Assembly (NCBI RefSeq): GCF_030540775.2
Contig: NZ_CP141266.1
Coordinates: 2,963,001-3,027,000 of the forward strand
DNA: 64,000 bases
From: Flavivirga abyssicola
GTDB lineage: Bacteria; Bacteroidota; Bacteroidia; Flavobacteriales; Flavobacteriaceae
Reading direction: 5' to 3'
Below, one piece after another: positions 34,032 through 42,864 of the stretch; position 1 is the stretch's first letter, and each line of letters starts with the position of its first letter. The position numbers and the translations under genes are program-made. The notes under the pieces were generated by a model. That model ran no database searches. It was given only the letters and a program-made list of their open reading frames with translations, and was not told where the DNA came from.

Positions 34032-35326
34032 TCGTATATTAAATACTTACTACGAGTTTCTTTAAACCTTTCTAAAGCATCTTGCCAAGTCGTTTTAATT
34101 TCGGTTTCACTTAAACCCGCTTCAATCTGTTTTTGTAATTTATCAGTCCCAGCATGTTTAGTGAAGTTATTCGTATTGAAAAACAATGATTTGTCTGTCG
34201 AATTTTGATACGCTTCAATAACCCATTTTAGTGTCATAACACCATTAAGTTCTTCGTTTTTTAAATCTTTACCATAACAAACAACACCTTTATGTTTAGG
34301 GTATTTAGCACCAAAGTTGGCAACAGGTGTGTAGCTAAAAGGAAGTGCAGTTTTGTCTATAAAAGGAGCGCCAAATCTTTGAAATTGAAATTCAGTACCA
34401 CGACCAGCATTTATGTTAGTGCCTTCAAAAAGACCAAGACTAGGATATAATTTTATAGCTTGATCATTAGGTAAGTTTGGAGAAGGTCTTAGGGGCAAGC
34501 TGTAAAAAGTATTATGTGTATAATTTTTTATAGAAATAACTGTTAAATCACATTGAGAACCATTTTTTAACCATTGTTCACCATTAATCATTTGTGCATA
34601 TTCTCCAATGGTCATACCATGCACTAATGGAATGGGGTGCATGCCCAAAAAACTTTTATTCTTAACCTCTAAAGTAGGACCATCTATATAATGTCCGTTT
34701 GGATTTGGCCTATCTAATACTAAAACAGGAATTCCTTGTTCAGAACAAGCTTCCATAATATAGTGTAATGTAGAAATATATGTATAAAATCGAACACCTA
34801 CATCTTGAATATCAAAAATAACAATATCCAAACCTTCAAGTTGTTCTTTAGTTGGCTTTTTGTTTTTTCCATAAAGCGATACTATAGGTAGATTGGTTTT
34901 AGTATCAATACCGTCCTTAACTAATTCGCCAGCATCTACACGACCACGAAAACCATGTTCTGGGGAAAATACTTTTTTTATATCCACTTTTAAAGCCATT
35001 AAGGAATCAACTAAATGAGTCATAGTATCTTTTTCGACCACGTGCACAACAGATTGTTCATTAGTTTCCGGATCAGTACCTATAACTGTTATTTCTTCTT
35101 TCTTAAAAATTACAGAAGTCTGATTTGCAACAATACCAACGCGTTTCCCATTTAAAAACGATAAATAATTATCCGTTTGATTCGCTCCAACTATAATAAC
35201 ACTATCGTTTTTTTTAGTATGAGAAATCTCATTTTTAAGGGATATTTTACTTTTTGCTTTAGAAGCACAAGAAATCATTATAAAAACAAATAATAAAACT
35301 GTATTTTTGAAAACATTAAACCTCAT
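34028..35326 (-). CDS. Exo-beta-N-acetylmuramidase NamZ-like lipoprotein (DUF1343, GH171)
   Basis: A 432-residue DUF1343 protein. Bacillus subtilis and Tannerella members release terminal MurNAc from peptidoglycan fragments. The lipobox IMISC puts Cys20 at the lipid site, so the enzyme is likely on the outer-membrane inner leaflet or the surface. Conserved blocks include FSPEHGFRG, DIQDVGVRFYTYI, VLDRPNPNG, GMTIGEYAQMING and LRPSPNLPN. Transcribed leftward, convergent with the GDPD gene (4-bp overlap) and divergent from the LolC/E-like permease, whose start codon region nearly abuts its ATG. Confidence 0.9.
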   Translation of the reverse strand: MRFNVFKNTVLLFVFIMISCASKAKSKISLKNEISHTKKNDSVIIVGANQTDNYLSFLNGKRVGIVANQTSVIFKKEEITVIGTDPETNEQSVVHVVEKDTMTHLVDSLMALKVDIKKVFSPEHGFRGRVDAGELVKDGIDTKTNLPIVSLYGKNKKPTKEQLEGLDIVIFDIQDVGVRFYTYISTLHYIMEACSEQGIPVLVLDRPNPNGHYIDGPTLEVKNKSFLGMHPIPLVHGMTIGEYAQMINGEQWLKNGSQCDLTVISIKNYTHNTFYSLPLRPSPNLPNDQAIKLYPSLGLFEGTNINAGRGTEFQFQRFGAPFIDKTALPFSYTPVANFGAKYPKHKGVVCYGKDLKNEELNGVMTLKWVIEAYQNSTDKSLFFNTNNFTKHAGTDKLQKQIEAGLSETEIKTTWQDALERFKETRSKYLIYD

Positions 35327-35334
35327 TGATTAAT

Positions 35335-36570
35335 TTGAATTACGAATTTTTTATAGCTAAACGCATTATTGGTAGTAAAGCGTATAAAAGTAGTATATCG
35401 GCACCAATTATAAAAATTGGAATTGCTGCAATTGCGATTGGTATAGTTGTAATGATGATTGCTATAGCTACTGGAGTTGGTTTACAACAAAAAATTAGAG
35501 ATAAAGTAGTAGCATTCAATGGGCATATTACGATCACTAAATATGATAGTAATAATTCACAAGAAAGTATTATCCCAATATCTAAAAACCAAGATTTTTA
35601 TCCAGAGTTTAAGTCTGTAGAAGGTGTTAGCCATATTCAAGGAGTCGCAGCAAAATTTGGTATTATTAGAACGGCAACTGATTTTGAAGGTGTTTATTTA
35701 AAGGGGGTAGGAGCAGATTATAATTGGAGTTATTTTGAAGATTTTTTAATTGAAGGAGAACTTCCGGATTATTCAGCTAAAAGAAACGAAGATGTTTTAA
35801 TATCTCAGTATTTAGCTAATAGATTACAATTAAAGCTTAATGAAACATTTCAAATGGTGTTTCGAAAAGATGATCCAGAAAAATTAACGAATATAATTAC
35901 TTACCAAATTGTTGGAATATATAATTCAGGATTTCAAGATTTTGATGCTAATTATATTATAGGTGACATCCGTCATTTACAAAGAATAAATAGATGGGGA
36001 GATGACCAAATTGGAAATTTTGAAGTGTTTATTAACGACTATAATAAAATAGACGAAAAAGGTGTAGAAATATATAAAAATATACCTTCTGTACTTAATT
36101 CTGAAACCATTAAACATAAATATGCTTCGGTTTTCGATTGGATTCAAATTTTTGACACAAATATTTATGGCATCATTGGTATCATGATACTAGTGGCAGG
36201 CATTAATATGATAACCGCTTTACTTGTTTTAATCTTAGAACGTTCCCAAATGATTGGGATCTTAAAAGCAATAGGAAGCAATAATTGGAGCATTAGAAAA
36301 TTGTTTTTGTACAATGCATCTTACTTAATTCTTATTGGTCTGTTATGGGGTAATATAATAGGCTTAGGATTTCTATTTGTTCAGAAATATTTTAAAATTG
36401 TCACACTTCCTGAAGAAACATACTATGTCGCCGAAGCACCGGTTTACCTAAGTTTTAGTTATGTTTTGGCATTGAATGTTGGTACACTTGTACTCTGCCT
36501 ATTAATGCTTTTAATACCTTCTTATATAATCACAAAAATATCCCCAGTAAAAGCTATTAGATTCCAATAG
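35335..36570 (+). CDS. ABC transporter permease, LolC/LolE (FtsX-MacB) family
   Basis: A membrane protein of about 411 residues with one N-terminal helix (about 20-47), a large periplasmic MacB-PCD-like domain and three C-terminal helices (about 270-405), as in LolC/LolE lipoprotein-release or MacB-type permeases. The family-typical opening NYEFFIAKRI supports the TTG at 35335 over the TTG at 35326, which would add only three residues and overlap the namZ-like start. The ATPase partner is not nearby. The cargo is not certain; Lol-type lipoprotein export is the leading guess. Confidence 0.82.
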   Translation: MNYEFFIAKRIIGSKAYKSSISAPIIKIGIAAIAIGIVVMMIAIATGVGLQQKIRDKVVAFNGHITITKYDSNNSQESIIPISKNQDFYPEFKSVEGVSHIQGVAAKFGIIRTATDFEGVYLKGVGADYNWSYFEDFLIEGELPDYSAKRNEDVLISQYLANRLQLKLNETFQMVFRKDDPEKLTNIITYQIVGIYNSGFQDFDANYIIGDIRHLQRINRWGDDQIGNFEVFINDYNKIDEKGVEIYKNIPSVLNSETIKHKYASVFDWIQIFDTNIYGIIGIMILVAGINMITALLVLILERSQMIGILKAIGSNNWSIRKLFLYNASYLILIGLLWGNIIGLGFLFVQKYFKIVTLPEETYYVAEAPVYLSFSYVLALNVGTLVLCLLMLLIPSYIITKISPVKAIRFQ

Positions 36571-36684
36571 CTAATTTTTTACGCTTTTTAGGATGTAGAC
36601 TTTTTGTTTCTTTAAACGATAAGCATGTCTTAAATAATGCATGGCCCTTGTAATCACTAGCATAGGCTAGTTAACTTTTTAACC

Positions 36685-36692
36685 TAAATTTG
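36685..36692 (+). promoter_or_regulatory. -7 promoter element of the CBS gene, with upstream inverted repeat
   Basis: TAAATTTG fits TAnnTTTG and lies 17 nt before the ATG. ACTAGC-ATAG-GCTAGT (36656-36671), a perfect 6-bp inverted repeat, sits just upstream of it where a regulator might bind. No TTG -33 element was seen. Confidence 0.5.
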
Positions 36693-36709
36693 TAAAATAA
36701 ACTTTCACT

Positions 36710-38068
36710 ATGGAATATGCAGAAAACATATTAGGCACTATTGGTAATACACCTCTAGTAAAATTAAATAAACTTGTAGAAGGATTACCATGCTTAGTTT
36801 TAGCAAAATACGAAACATTTAATCCGGGCAATTCCGTTAAGGATAGAATGGCTGTAAAAATGATTGAAGATGCAGAGGCAGATGGGCGATTAAAACCTGG
36901 TGGAACCATTATTGAAGGAACATCTGGTAATACAGGAATGGGGCTAGCCTTAGCAGCTATAGTAAAAGGTTATAAAATGATCTGTGTTATAAGTGACAAG
37001 CAGAGTAAGGAAAAAATGGATATTTTAAGAGCAGTAGGTAGTAAAGTTGTAGTGTGTCCAACCAATGTAGAGCCAGAAGATCCAAAATCATATTATTCAA
37101 CATCAAAACGACTTGCAGAAGAAACACCAAATTCATGGTACGTAAATCAGTATGATAATCCCAGTAATACAGCAGCACATTACGAAAGTACAGGTCCAGA
37201 AATATGGCAACAAACAAAAGGTAAAGTCACACATTTCCTTGTAGGAGTAGGGACAGGGGGAACCATATCAGGAGTTGGTAATTATTTAAAAGAACAAAAT
37301 CCTAATATAAAAATTTGGGGTGTAGATACTTATGGTTCCGTATTTAAAAAATATCATGAAACGGGTATATTTGATGAAAATGAGATTTACCCTTATATCA
37401 CAGAAGGCATAGGGGAAGATATTCTGCCAAAAAATGTCGATTTCAGCGTTATAGATGGTTTCACTAAAGTAACCGATAAAGACGCTGCTATTTATACGCA
37501 AAAATTAGCAAAAGAGGAAGGTATGTTTCTTGGCAACTCAGCAGGAGCAGCCATAAAAGGGCTCCTTCAGTTAAAAAGTCATTTTAAGAAAGATGATGTG
37601 GTAGTCGTTTTATTTCACGACCATGGAAGCCGTTATGTAGGTAAAATGTTTAACGATGAGTGGATGCGGGATCGCGGGTTTATTGAAGATAACTTAACGA
37701 GCGCACAAGACATCATTAATAACCATTTAGATAAACCTCTGGTAACAGTAAAAACAGAAGAATTAGTATCTCATGCGATTGAACGTATGAAGACATATAA
37801 AATTTCCCAAATACCAGTTGAAGATTCGTCAGGATTTGTTGGAGCTGTTGATGAAGCAGATTTGTTAAGAAAATATATTGAAAACAAAGATATTTCTGAT
37901 TTACCGATTAAAGAAGTCATGCATAAACCATTTCCAATAGTTAGTGAAAATACTCCCATTGAGGCTATATCTAAATTAATTCATAGAGATAATAATGCTG
38001 TATTGGTAAAACTTAATAATGGTGCGTATCAAATCATTACTAAGTATGATATTATTAGTGCTTTATAA
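36710..38068 (+). CDS. Cystathionine beta-synthase-like PLP enzyme with CBS domains
   Basis: A 452-residue type II PLP enzyme. The PLP lysine is Lys44 in NPGNSVKDR; the phosphate/substrate loops are TSGNTG (71-76) and GTGGT (181-185). Two CBS motifs follow at about residues 335-452, so the layout matches cystathionine beta-synthase: it condenses serine (or O-acetylserine) with homocysteine or sulfide. Whether it works as CBS or cysteine synthase in this organism is not settled by sequence. The CBS pair may bind an adenosyl ligand. No operon partner; its own promoter box is upstream. Confidence 0.9.
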   Translation: MEYAENILGTIGNTPLVKLNKLVEGLPCLVLAKYETFNPGNSVKDRMAVKMIEDAEADGRLKPGGTIIEGTSGNTGMGLALAAIVKGYKMICVISDKQSKEKMDILRAVGSKVVVCPTNVEPEDPKSYYSTSKRLAEETPNSWYVNQYDNPSNTAAHYESTGPEIWQQTKGKVTHFLVGVGTGGTISGVGNYLKEQNPNIKIWGVDTYGSVFKKYHETGIFDENEIYPYITEGIGEDILPKNVDFSVIDGFTKVTDKDAAIYTQKLAKEEGMFLGNSAGAAIKGLLQLKSHFKKDDVVVVLFHDHGSRYVGKMFNDEWMRDRGFIEDNLTSAQDIINNHLDKPLVTVKTEELVSHAIERMKTYKISQIPVEDSSGFVGAVDEADLLRKYIENKDISDLPIKEVMHKPFPIVSENTPIEAISKLIHRDNNAVLVKLNNGAYQIITKYDIISAL

Positions 38069-38179
38069 TTAATATTAAATATAGTTTTATGCTTACTAAT
38101 AGTAGGTTTTTACGCTCATAAATTTCCATAGATTTATGTTTTTACTGTAATCATCTGTAAATAAAAACTTTAAAAAATT

Positions 38180-38207
38180 TTGTTTATACCGAATTTTGTT
38201 ATATTTT
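38180..38207 (+). promoter_or_regulatory. Candidate promoter of the FIST/kinase operon
   Basis: TTG (38180-38182), a 17-nt spacer, then TATATTTT (38200-38207), one mismatch from TAnnTTTG. Just downstream the palindromic element AAATGCATTT occurs twice (around 38213 and 38234), 21 bp apart, which could be paired regulator sites. Confidence 0.35.
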
Positions 38208-38272
38208 CGATTAAATGCATTTATTTTACGATGAAATGCATTTACCCAAATTACTAACTATAAATATCAGGT

Positions 38273-39400
38273 ATGAACGTTCAACAAATATCCCTACAAC
38301 AGGATAATTGGCTAGAAGATATTTCAGTATTAAATATTGAAGCTAATATATTTCTACTTTTTGTATCCCCAGATTTTAACCCCAAAAAACAAGTACTGGA
38401 TTTCATAAATAATAAGTACCCTGAAGCGACTATTATAGGATGCTCTACAGCAGGAGAAATCTCAGATATTACCGTTAAAGATGAGACAATATCTCTTACA
38501 GCAATAAAACTAGATAAGGTTATCTGTAAAAAATCATCAATAGAAATTATTGATATGGATTGCAGTTATAAATCTGGACAACTTTTAGCCAAAGACCTTT
38601 ATAATAAAGATTTGAAACATGTATTGGTTTTAAGTGATGGACTTAACGTTAATGGAGCTGATTTAGTTTCGGGCTTAAAATCAGAAATCCCGAATGTTAG
38701 TATAACAGGAGGTTTAGCTGCCGATGGATCCGATTTCAATAAAACATTTGTTATCAACGATAATAAAATAGTTGATAAAACCATTATAGCTTTAGGTTTT
38801 TATGGAGAACATTTAAAAGTGGGCTTCAGCTCAAAAGGAGGATGGGATAGTTTTGGTATAGAACGATTGGTTACTAAATCAAATAAAAATATTCTTTATG
38901 AATTAGATGGCCTACCTGCATTAGAATTATATAAATCCTTTTTAGGAGAACAAGCAAATAATTTGCCGAGTTCTGGGTTGTTATTTCCTTTAAGTATGAG
39001 AATAGATGAAGATTCCTCACCAGTTGTCAGAACCATTTTGGCCGTAAATGAAGAAGACCAAAGTTTAACATTTGCAGGAAACATACCAGAAGAATCCTAT
39101 GTGCGTTTAATGAAAGCAAATATTGATAGATTAATAGATGGAGCTGCAGATTCCGCAATTGGAGCTAATAAAGAACAAGAAGAGAAATCAGAATTAGCTA
39201 TTCTTATAAGCTGTGTAGGTCGCCGTTTAGTTTTAAAACAAATGGTAGAAGAAGAAGTTGAGGCTGTAAGAGACATAATAGGAGATAAGCCAAGCATAAC
39301 AGGTTTTTATTCATACGGAGAAATTGCTCCTTTTGGAGAGTTTTCACCTTGCGAATTACATAATCAAACAATGACTATTACAACGCTTTCAGAATGCTAA
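38273..39400 (+). CDS. FIST-domain sensor protein (NosP-like candidate)
   Basis: A 375-residue soluble protein with FIST_N (about residues 25-210: IGCSTAGEI, VLSDGLNVNGADL, SITGGLAADGSDF, VGFSSKGGWDSFG) and FIST_C (about 220-365: LDGLPALELYKSFLG, FPLSMR, ISCVGRRLVLKQMVEEEVEAV, TGFYSYGEIAPFG) domains. FIST proteins are sensors; NosP members bind haem and sense nitric oxide, and they are co-encoded with a histidine kinase as here. Its stop overlaps the kinase ATG by 7 bp, so both are made together. Haem binding is inferred from this arrangement, not from a visible ligand. Confidence 0.88.
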   Translation: MNVQQISLQQDNWLEDISVLNIEANIFLLFVSPDFNPKKQVLDFINNKYPEATIIGCSTAGEISDITVKDETISLTAIKLDKVICKKSSIEIIDMDCSYKSGQLLAKDLYNKDLKHVLVLSDGLNVNGADLVSGLKSEIPNVSITGGLAADGSDFNKTFVINDNKIVDKTIIALGFYGEHLKVGFSSKGGWDSFGIERLVTKSNKNILYELDGLPALELYKSFLGEQANNLPSSGLLFPLSMRIDEDSSPVVRTILAVNEEDQSLTFAGNIPEESYVRLMKANIDRLIDGAADSAIGANKEQEEKSELAILISCVGRRLVLKQMVEEEVEAVRDIIGDKPSITGFYSYGEIAPFGEFSPCELHNQTMTITTLSEC

Positions 39401-41133
39401 ATAAAGACTATCATAGACTATTAAAACGTCAGCTTAAAAAAACAGGATTAGACACATCTGAGAATCCAGAGTTTATCCAGTTTTTTAATATGGTTAATGA
39501 TGCTTATAAAAGTTTTGATAAAGATGTAAAACATATTGAAAATATTCTTGAAGAAAGTTCTAGGGAATTATTTGTGGTTAATCAAAGATTAACTAAGGAA
39601 AGGGATAAAATCAATAAAAAATTAGGACACATTGTAGATAATATAGGTGGTGTTCTTTTTGAAACTGATCTTGATGGAAATTTTACCTTTTTAAATAATG
39701 CCTGGGCAGAATATTCTGGAATTCCTATAGATAATGCTGTGGGGAAAAGTTTCAGAACCTTTTTGCATGGTGAAAATATAGAAGGCTTTAAACGATTTGA
39801 TGATCTGTTTTCAATAGAAAAAGAACATATTAAGTTCATATTTAAAAATGAAAGAAACGGTGAAATAATGTGGTTTGAAGTCAAATCAAAACTCATTAAA
39901 GACCGTCAAGGAGTCTCAACTGGTTTTATAGGGACTATTATAGATGTGACAAACTTGAAGGAAACAGAAATAGAATTACATAAGGCGAGTAAATCTAAAG
40001 ATGAATTTTTATCTACTATGTCTCATGAAATTAGAACACCTCTAAATGCAGTTACAGGATTAACTAATATTTTACTTATGGAAGACCATCTTCCAGATCA
40101 ATTAGAAAACCTAAAAGCATTAAAGTATTCGGGAGAACATTTATTAGGATTAATAAATGATTTATTAGATTTTGACAAAATAAAATCTGGTAAACTAAAA
40201 CTTATAGAGAAAGATTTTAGCTTAAATTATTTTTTAGAAAGTATAAAATCCCATTTCGGGTTAAGAACAGAGAAAAAAGGCTTGATTTTCAATGTTATTA
40301 AAGAAAATGATGTGCCGGATAATATTATTGGAGACAAATTAAAATTGGCTCAAATAATTAAAAATTTATTAAGTAATTCTTTGAAGTTTACCGAAAATGG
40401 ATGCATTAATCTTAGTGTTAGTAATTTGGGTGTAAAAGAAAATAAAGTAACGCTCGTTTTTAAAGTCACAGATACAGGCATTGGCATATCAAAAAGTAGA
40501 CAAGAATCTATTTTTGAAAGTTTTATGCAGGCAAACTCTGAAACATCTATAAAATATGGAGGTACAGGTTTAGGCCTGTCAATAAGCAAAAAATTATTAA
40601 ATCTTCAAGATAGTGATTTAAAGGTTGAAAGCGAACTTGGTAAAGGCTCAACATTTTCGTTCGAGATTACTTATAAAATAAGCAATAGGCTTAGTGTTTA
40701 TGAACCAGACATGATTAAAATGCAACCCAGCTATGAACCTATTGATATAAATGTTTTAGTTGCCGAAGATAATAAAATGAATGTGCTGATTCTTAGGCGT
40801 TTTTTTAATAAATGGGGGGTTACATTTACCATAGCAGGAAATGGAGAAGAAGTCTTGGAATTATTTAATAAACATGATTACGATTTAATACTTATGGACT
40901 TGCAAATGCCAAAGATAAATGGGTATCAAGCAGCAAAAATTATTAGAAAATCAGAAGATAAAAGTAAAGCAAACATTCCTATAATAGCTCTAACTGCCTT
41001 CGCACAAACTGATGTTAAAAAGAAAACTCAGCAATATAAAATGAATGGGTTTATGGGGAAACCTTTTAACCCTGAAGAATTGTACAAATTACTAAAATCA
41101 TTTAGTAAAGCTTATAATAAAAAAGCTATTTAA
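39394..41133 (+). CDS. Soluble hybrid histidine kinase (PAS-HisKA-HATPase-REC)
   Basis: A 579-residue protein without membrane segments. Residues 1-75 form a helical, coiled-coil-like region; a PAS domain (about 75-190) follows, then HisKA with phospho-acceptor His211 in STMSHEIRTPLN, HATPase_c with the N box NLLSN (324-328), DTGIG (360-364) and GGTGLGLS (389-396), and a receiver with AEDN (457-460), Asp502, Thr534 and Lys556. It is likely activated or inhibited by the FIST protein in trans, as NahK is by NosP. No output domain, so it probably passes phosphate onward to an Hpt protein. Confidence 0.92.
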   Translation: MLNKDYHRLLKRQLKKTGLDTSENPEFIQFFNMVNDAYKSFDKDVKHIENILEESSRELFVVNQRLTKERDKINKKLGHIVDNIGGVLFETDLDGNFTFLNNAWAEYSGIPIDNAVGKSFRTFLHGENIEGFKRFDDLFSIEKEHIKFIFKNERNGEIMWFEVKSKLIKDRQGVSTGFIGTIIDVTNLKETEIELHKASKSKDEFLSTMSHEIRTPLNAVTGLTNILLMEDHLPDQLENLKALKYSGEHLLGLINDLLDFDKIKSGKLKLIEKDFSLNYFLESIKSHFGLRTEKKGLIFNVIKENDVPDNIIGDKLKLAQIIKNLLSNSLKFTENGCINLSVSNLGVKENKVTLVFKVTDTGIGISKSRQESIFESFMQANSETSIKYGGTGLGLSISKKLLNLQDSDLKVESELGKGSTFSFEITYKISNRLSVYEPDMIKMQPSYEPIDINVLVAEDNKMNVLILRRFFNKWGVTFTIAGNGEEVLELFNKHDYDLILMDLQMPKINGYQAAKIIRKSEDKSKANIPIIALTAFAQTDVKKKTQQYKMNGFMGKPFNPEELYKLLKSFSKAYNKKAI

Positions 41134-41234
41134 TTACTGCTGTATAATACCTTTCATTAAAAAATTAAATTAAAAACATAAGTAATTTCTTATTATTGTT
41201 TGGAATTTACGTACAACAATTCTACTTTAGTTGT

Positions 41235-42506
41235 ATGCAAGAAGATTTTTTACATTACATCTGGAAATATAAAAAAATTCAAATAGATCAACTCAAAACA
41301 ACAAATGGAGAAGGTCTTATAATCAATACTACAGGGCAACATAATTTAAATTCTGGTCCAGATTTTTTTAATGCACAACTCACTATTGATGAACAGCTTT
41401 GGGCAGGTAATGTAGAGATTCATGTAAAATCATCTGATTGGTTTTTACATCATCATGAACTAGACAAAGCATATGACAATGTTATTTTACATGTAGTTTG
41501 GGAACACGACACAGACGTTTTTAGAAAAGATCATACAGCAATACCAACCTTAGAATTAAAAGATTTTGTTAGTAAAGCTGTTTTAAGTAATTATGAAGAA
41601 CTATTTAATAAAGAAAATAAGTGGATTAATTGTGAACATGATTTTGAAAATAGTGATGATTTTGTTCTAAGTAACTGGTTAGAACGTTTGTATTTAGAAC
41701 GTTTAGAACGAAAATCTAAAACAATAGAGCAACTTTTAAAAGAATCGAAAAATGATTGGGAAGCAGTTTTGTTTAAAATGCTGGCTAAAAATTTTGGACT
41801 TAAAGTAAATGGCGATTCATTTTTTAGTTTGGCAAAATCTATTGATTTTTCAGTGCTGAGAAAATCACAATCAAATCAACAAACCATAGAAGCGCTATTG
41901 TTTGGGCAGTCTGGTTTATTAGACCAACATATTGAAGATAGTTATCATTTGGGCCTGGTTAAGGAGTATAAATTTTTGAAACAAAAGTTTAAACTAAAAA
42001 ATAGTCACGTATTACCATGTCATTTTTTTAGACTACGACCATCAAATTTCCCAACCATTAGGCTGTCTCAATTAGCAAATCTATATTATGAACATCAAAA
42101 TCTATTTTCAAAGATTTTAGAAACCAATCATTTGAATCATTTTTATAAGTTGTTTAAGGTGTCAACATCAAAGTTTTGGGAAACACATTACACCTTTCAA
42201 AAAGAATCAAAATCATCTAAAAAAAATCTTACCAAATCGTTTATAGATTTATTACTAATCAATACCATTCTACCGCTTAAATTCTGTTATGAAAAACACA
42301 AGGGAGAAACCATTAATTCGGATATTATAAAAATAGCAACTTCAATTACTTCAGAAAAAAACAGTATTATTGATGCGTTTAATAACTTAAAAAAAGTATC
42401 AAATTCAGCACTAAGTTCGCAAGGGCTTATTCAGCTTAAAACAGAATATTGTGATAAAAATAAATGCTTGCAATGTGCAGTTGGTAATACTCTAATCGTA
42501 AAATAA
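41235..42506 (+). CDS. DUF2851 family protein
   Basis: About 423 residues from the ATG at 41235; a longer frame from a TTG at 41196 is possible, but the family starts near MQEDFLHYIWKYKK, so the ATG is preferred. Conserved parts include GQHNLNSGPDFFNAQL, WAGNVEIHVKSSDW and the C-terminal CDKNKCLQCAVGN with a CxxC-like pair. This Bacteroidota family has no established function. It follows the hybrid kinase after a short gap. Confidence 0.85.
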   Translation: MQEDFLHYIWKYKKIQIDQLKTTNGEGLIINTTGQHNLNSGPDFFNAQLTIDEQLWAGNVEIHVKSSDWFLHHHELDKAYDNVILHVVWEHDTDVFRKDHTAIPTLELKDFVSKAVLSNYEELFNKENKWINCEHDFENSDDFVLSNWLERLYLERLERKSKTIEQLLKESKNDWEAVLFKMLAKNFGLKVNGDSFFSLAKSIDFSVLRKSQSNQQTIEALLFGQSGLLDQHIEDSYHLGLVKEYKFLKQKFKLKNSHVLPCHFFRLRPSNFPTIRLSQLANLYYEHQNLFSKILETNHLNHFYKLFKVSTSKFWETHYTFQKESKSSKKNLTKSFIDLLLINTILPLKFCYEKHKGETINSDIIKIATSITSEKNSIIDAFNNLKKVSNSALSSQGLIQLKTEYCDKNKCLQCAVGNTLIVK

Positions 42507-42585
42507 TAATAACTTATTTTATTGAAGTTTGATTCAAGGTTTTAACTAATTTGTCATTCTCACAAAAGAGGAAATCTAAAATATA

Positions 42586-42593
42586 TAATTTTG
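42586..42593 (+). promoter_or_regulatory. -7 promoter element before the PspC gene
   Basis: TAATTTTG matches TAnnTTTG, 26 nt before the ATG at 42619. There is no supporting TTG at 18-20 nt upstream. Confidence 0.4.
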
Positions 42594-42618
42594 TTAAATT
42601 TTATATTTAAATTGCGGC

Positions 42619-42846
42619 ATGAACTATATCTATAAACCTTTATTGTTTTTTCAAAAGCACGGCTATTACGTTTGTCAGCGTATAGCAGATAGATTAGGTA
42701 TTAGAGCAAAAGTAGTAAGGACAACATTTATGTACCTAACGTTTGTAACTGTCGGTTTTGGTTTTGCACTATATTTATTCTTAGCTTTTTGGATAAAAAT
42801 TAAAGATTTGGTTTATACCAAACGCACATCGGTTTTCGATTTATAA
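42619..42846 (+). CDS. PspC-domain membrane protein
   Basis: A 75-residue protein with the PspC pattern (CQRIADRLGIRAKVVRTTFM, then FLAFWIKI) and one long hydrophobic segment. PspC proteins are envelope-stress components that sense membrane damage or act as anchors. This short form carries the PspC core only, without the longer C-terminal region seen in many Bacteroidota PspC proteins. It lies 19 bp ahead of the K+ channel gene and is likely co-transcribed. Confidence 0.88.
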   Translation: MNYIYKPLLFFQKHGYYVCQRIADRLGIRAKVVRTTFMYLTFVTVGFGFALYLFLAFWIKIKDLVYTKRTSVFDL

Positions 42847-42864
42847 TCAAATTGGTATATCCAC

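Noticed and set aside
41196-41234. Upstream TTG start for the DUF2851 gene
   Set aside because: The family starts at MQEDFLHYIW-like sequence; the extra 13 residues are not conserved-looking.
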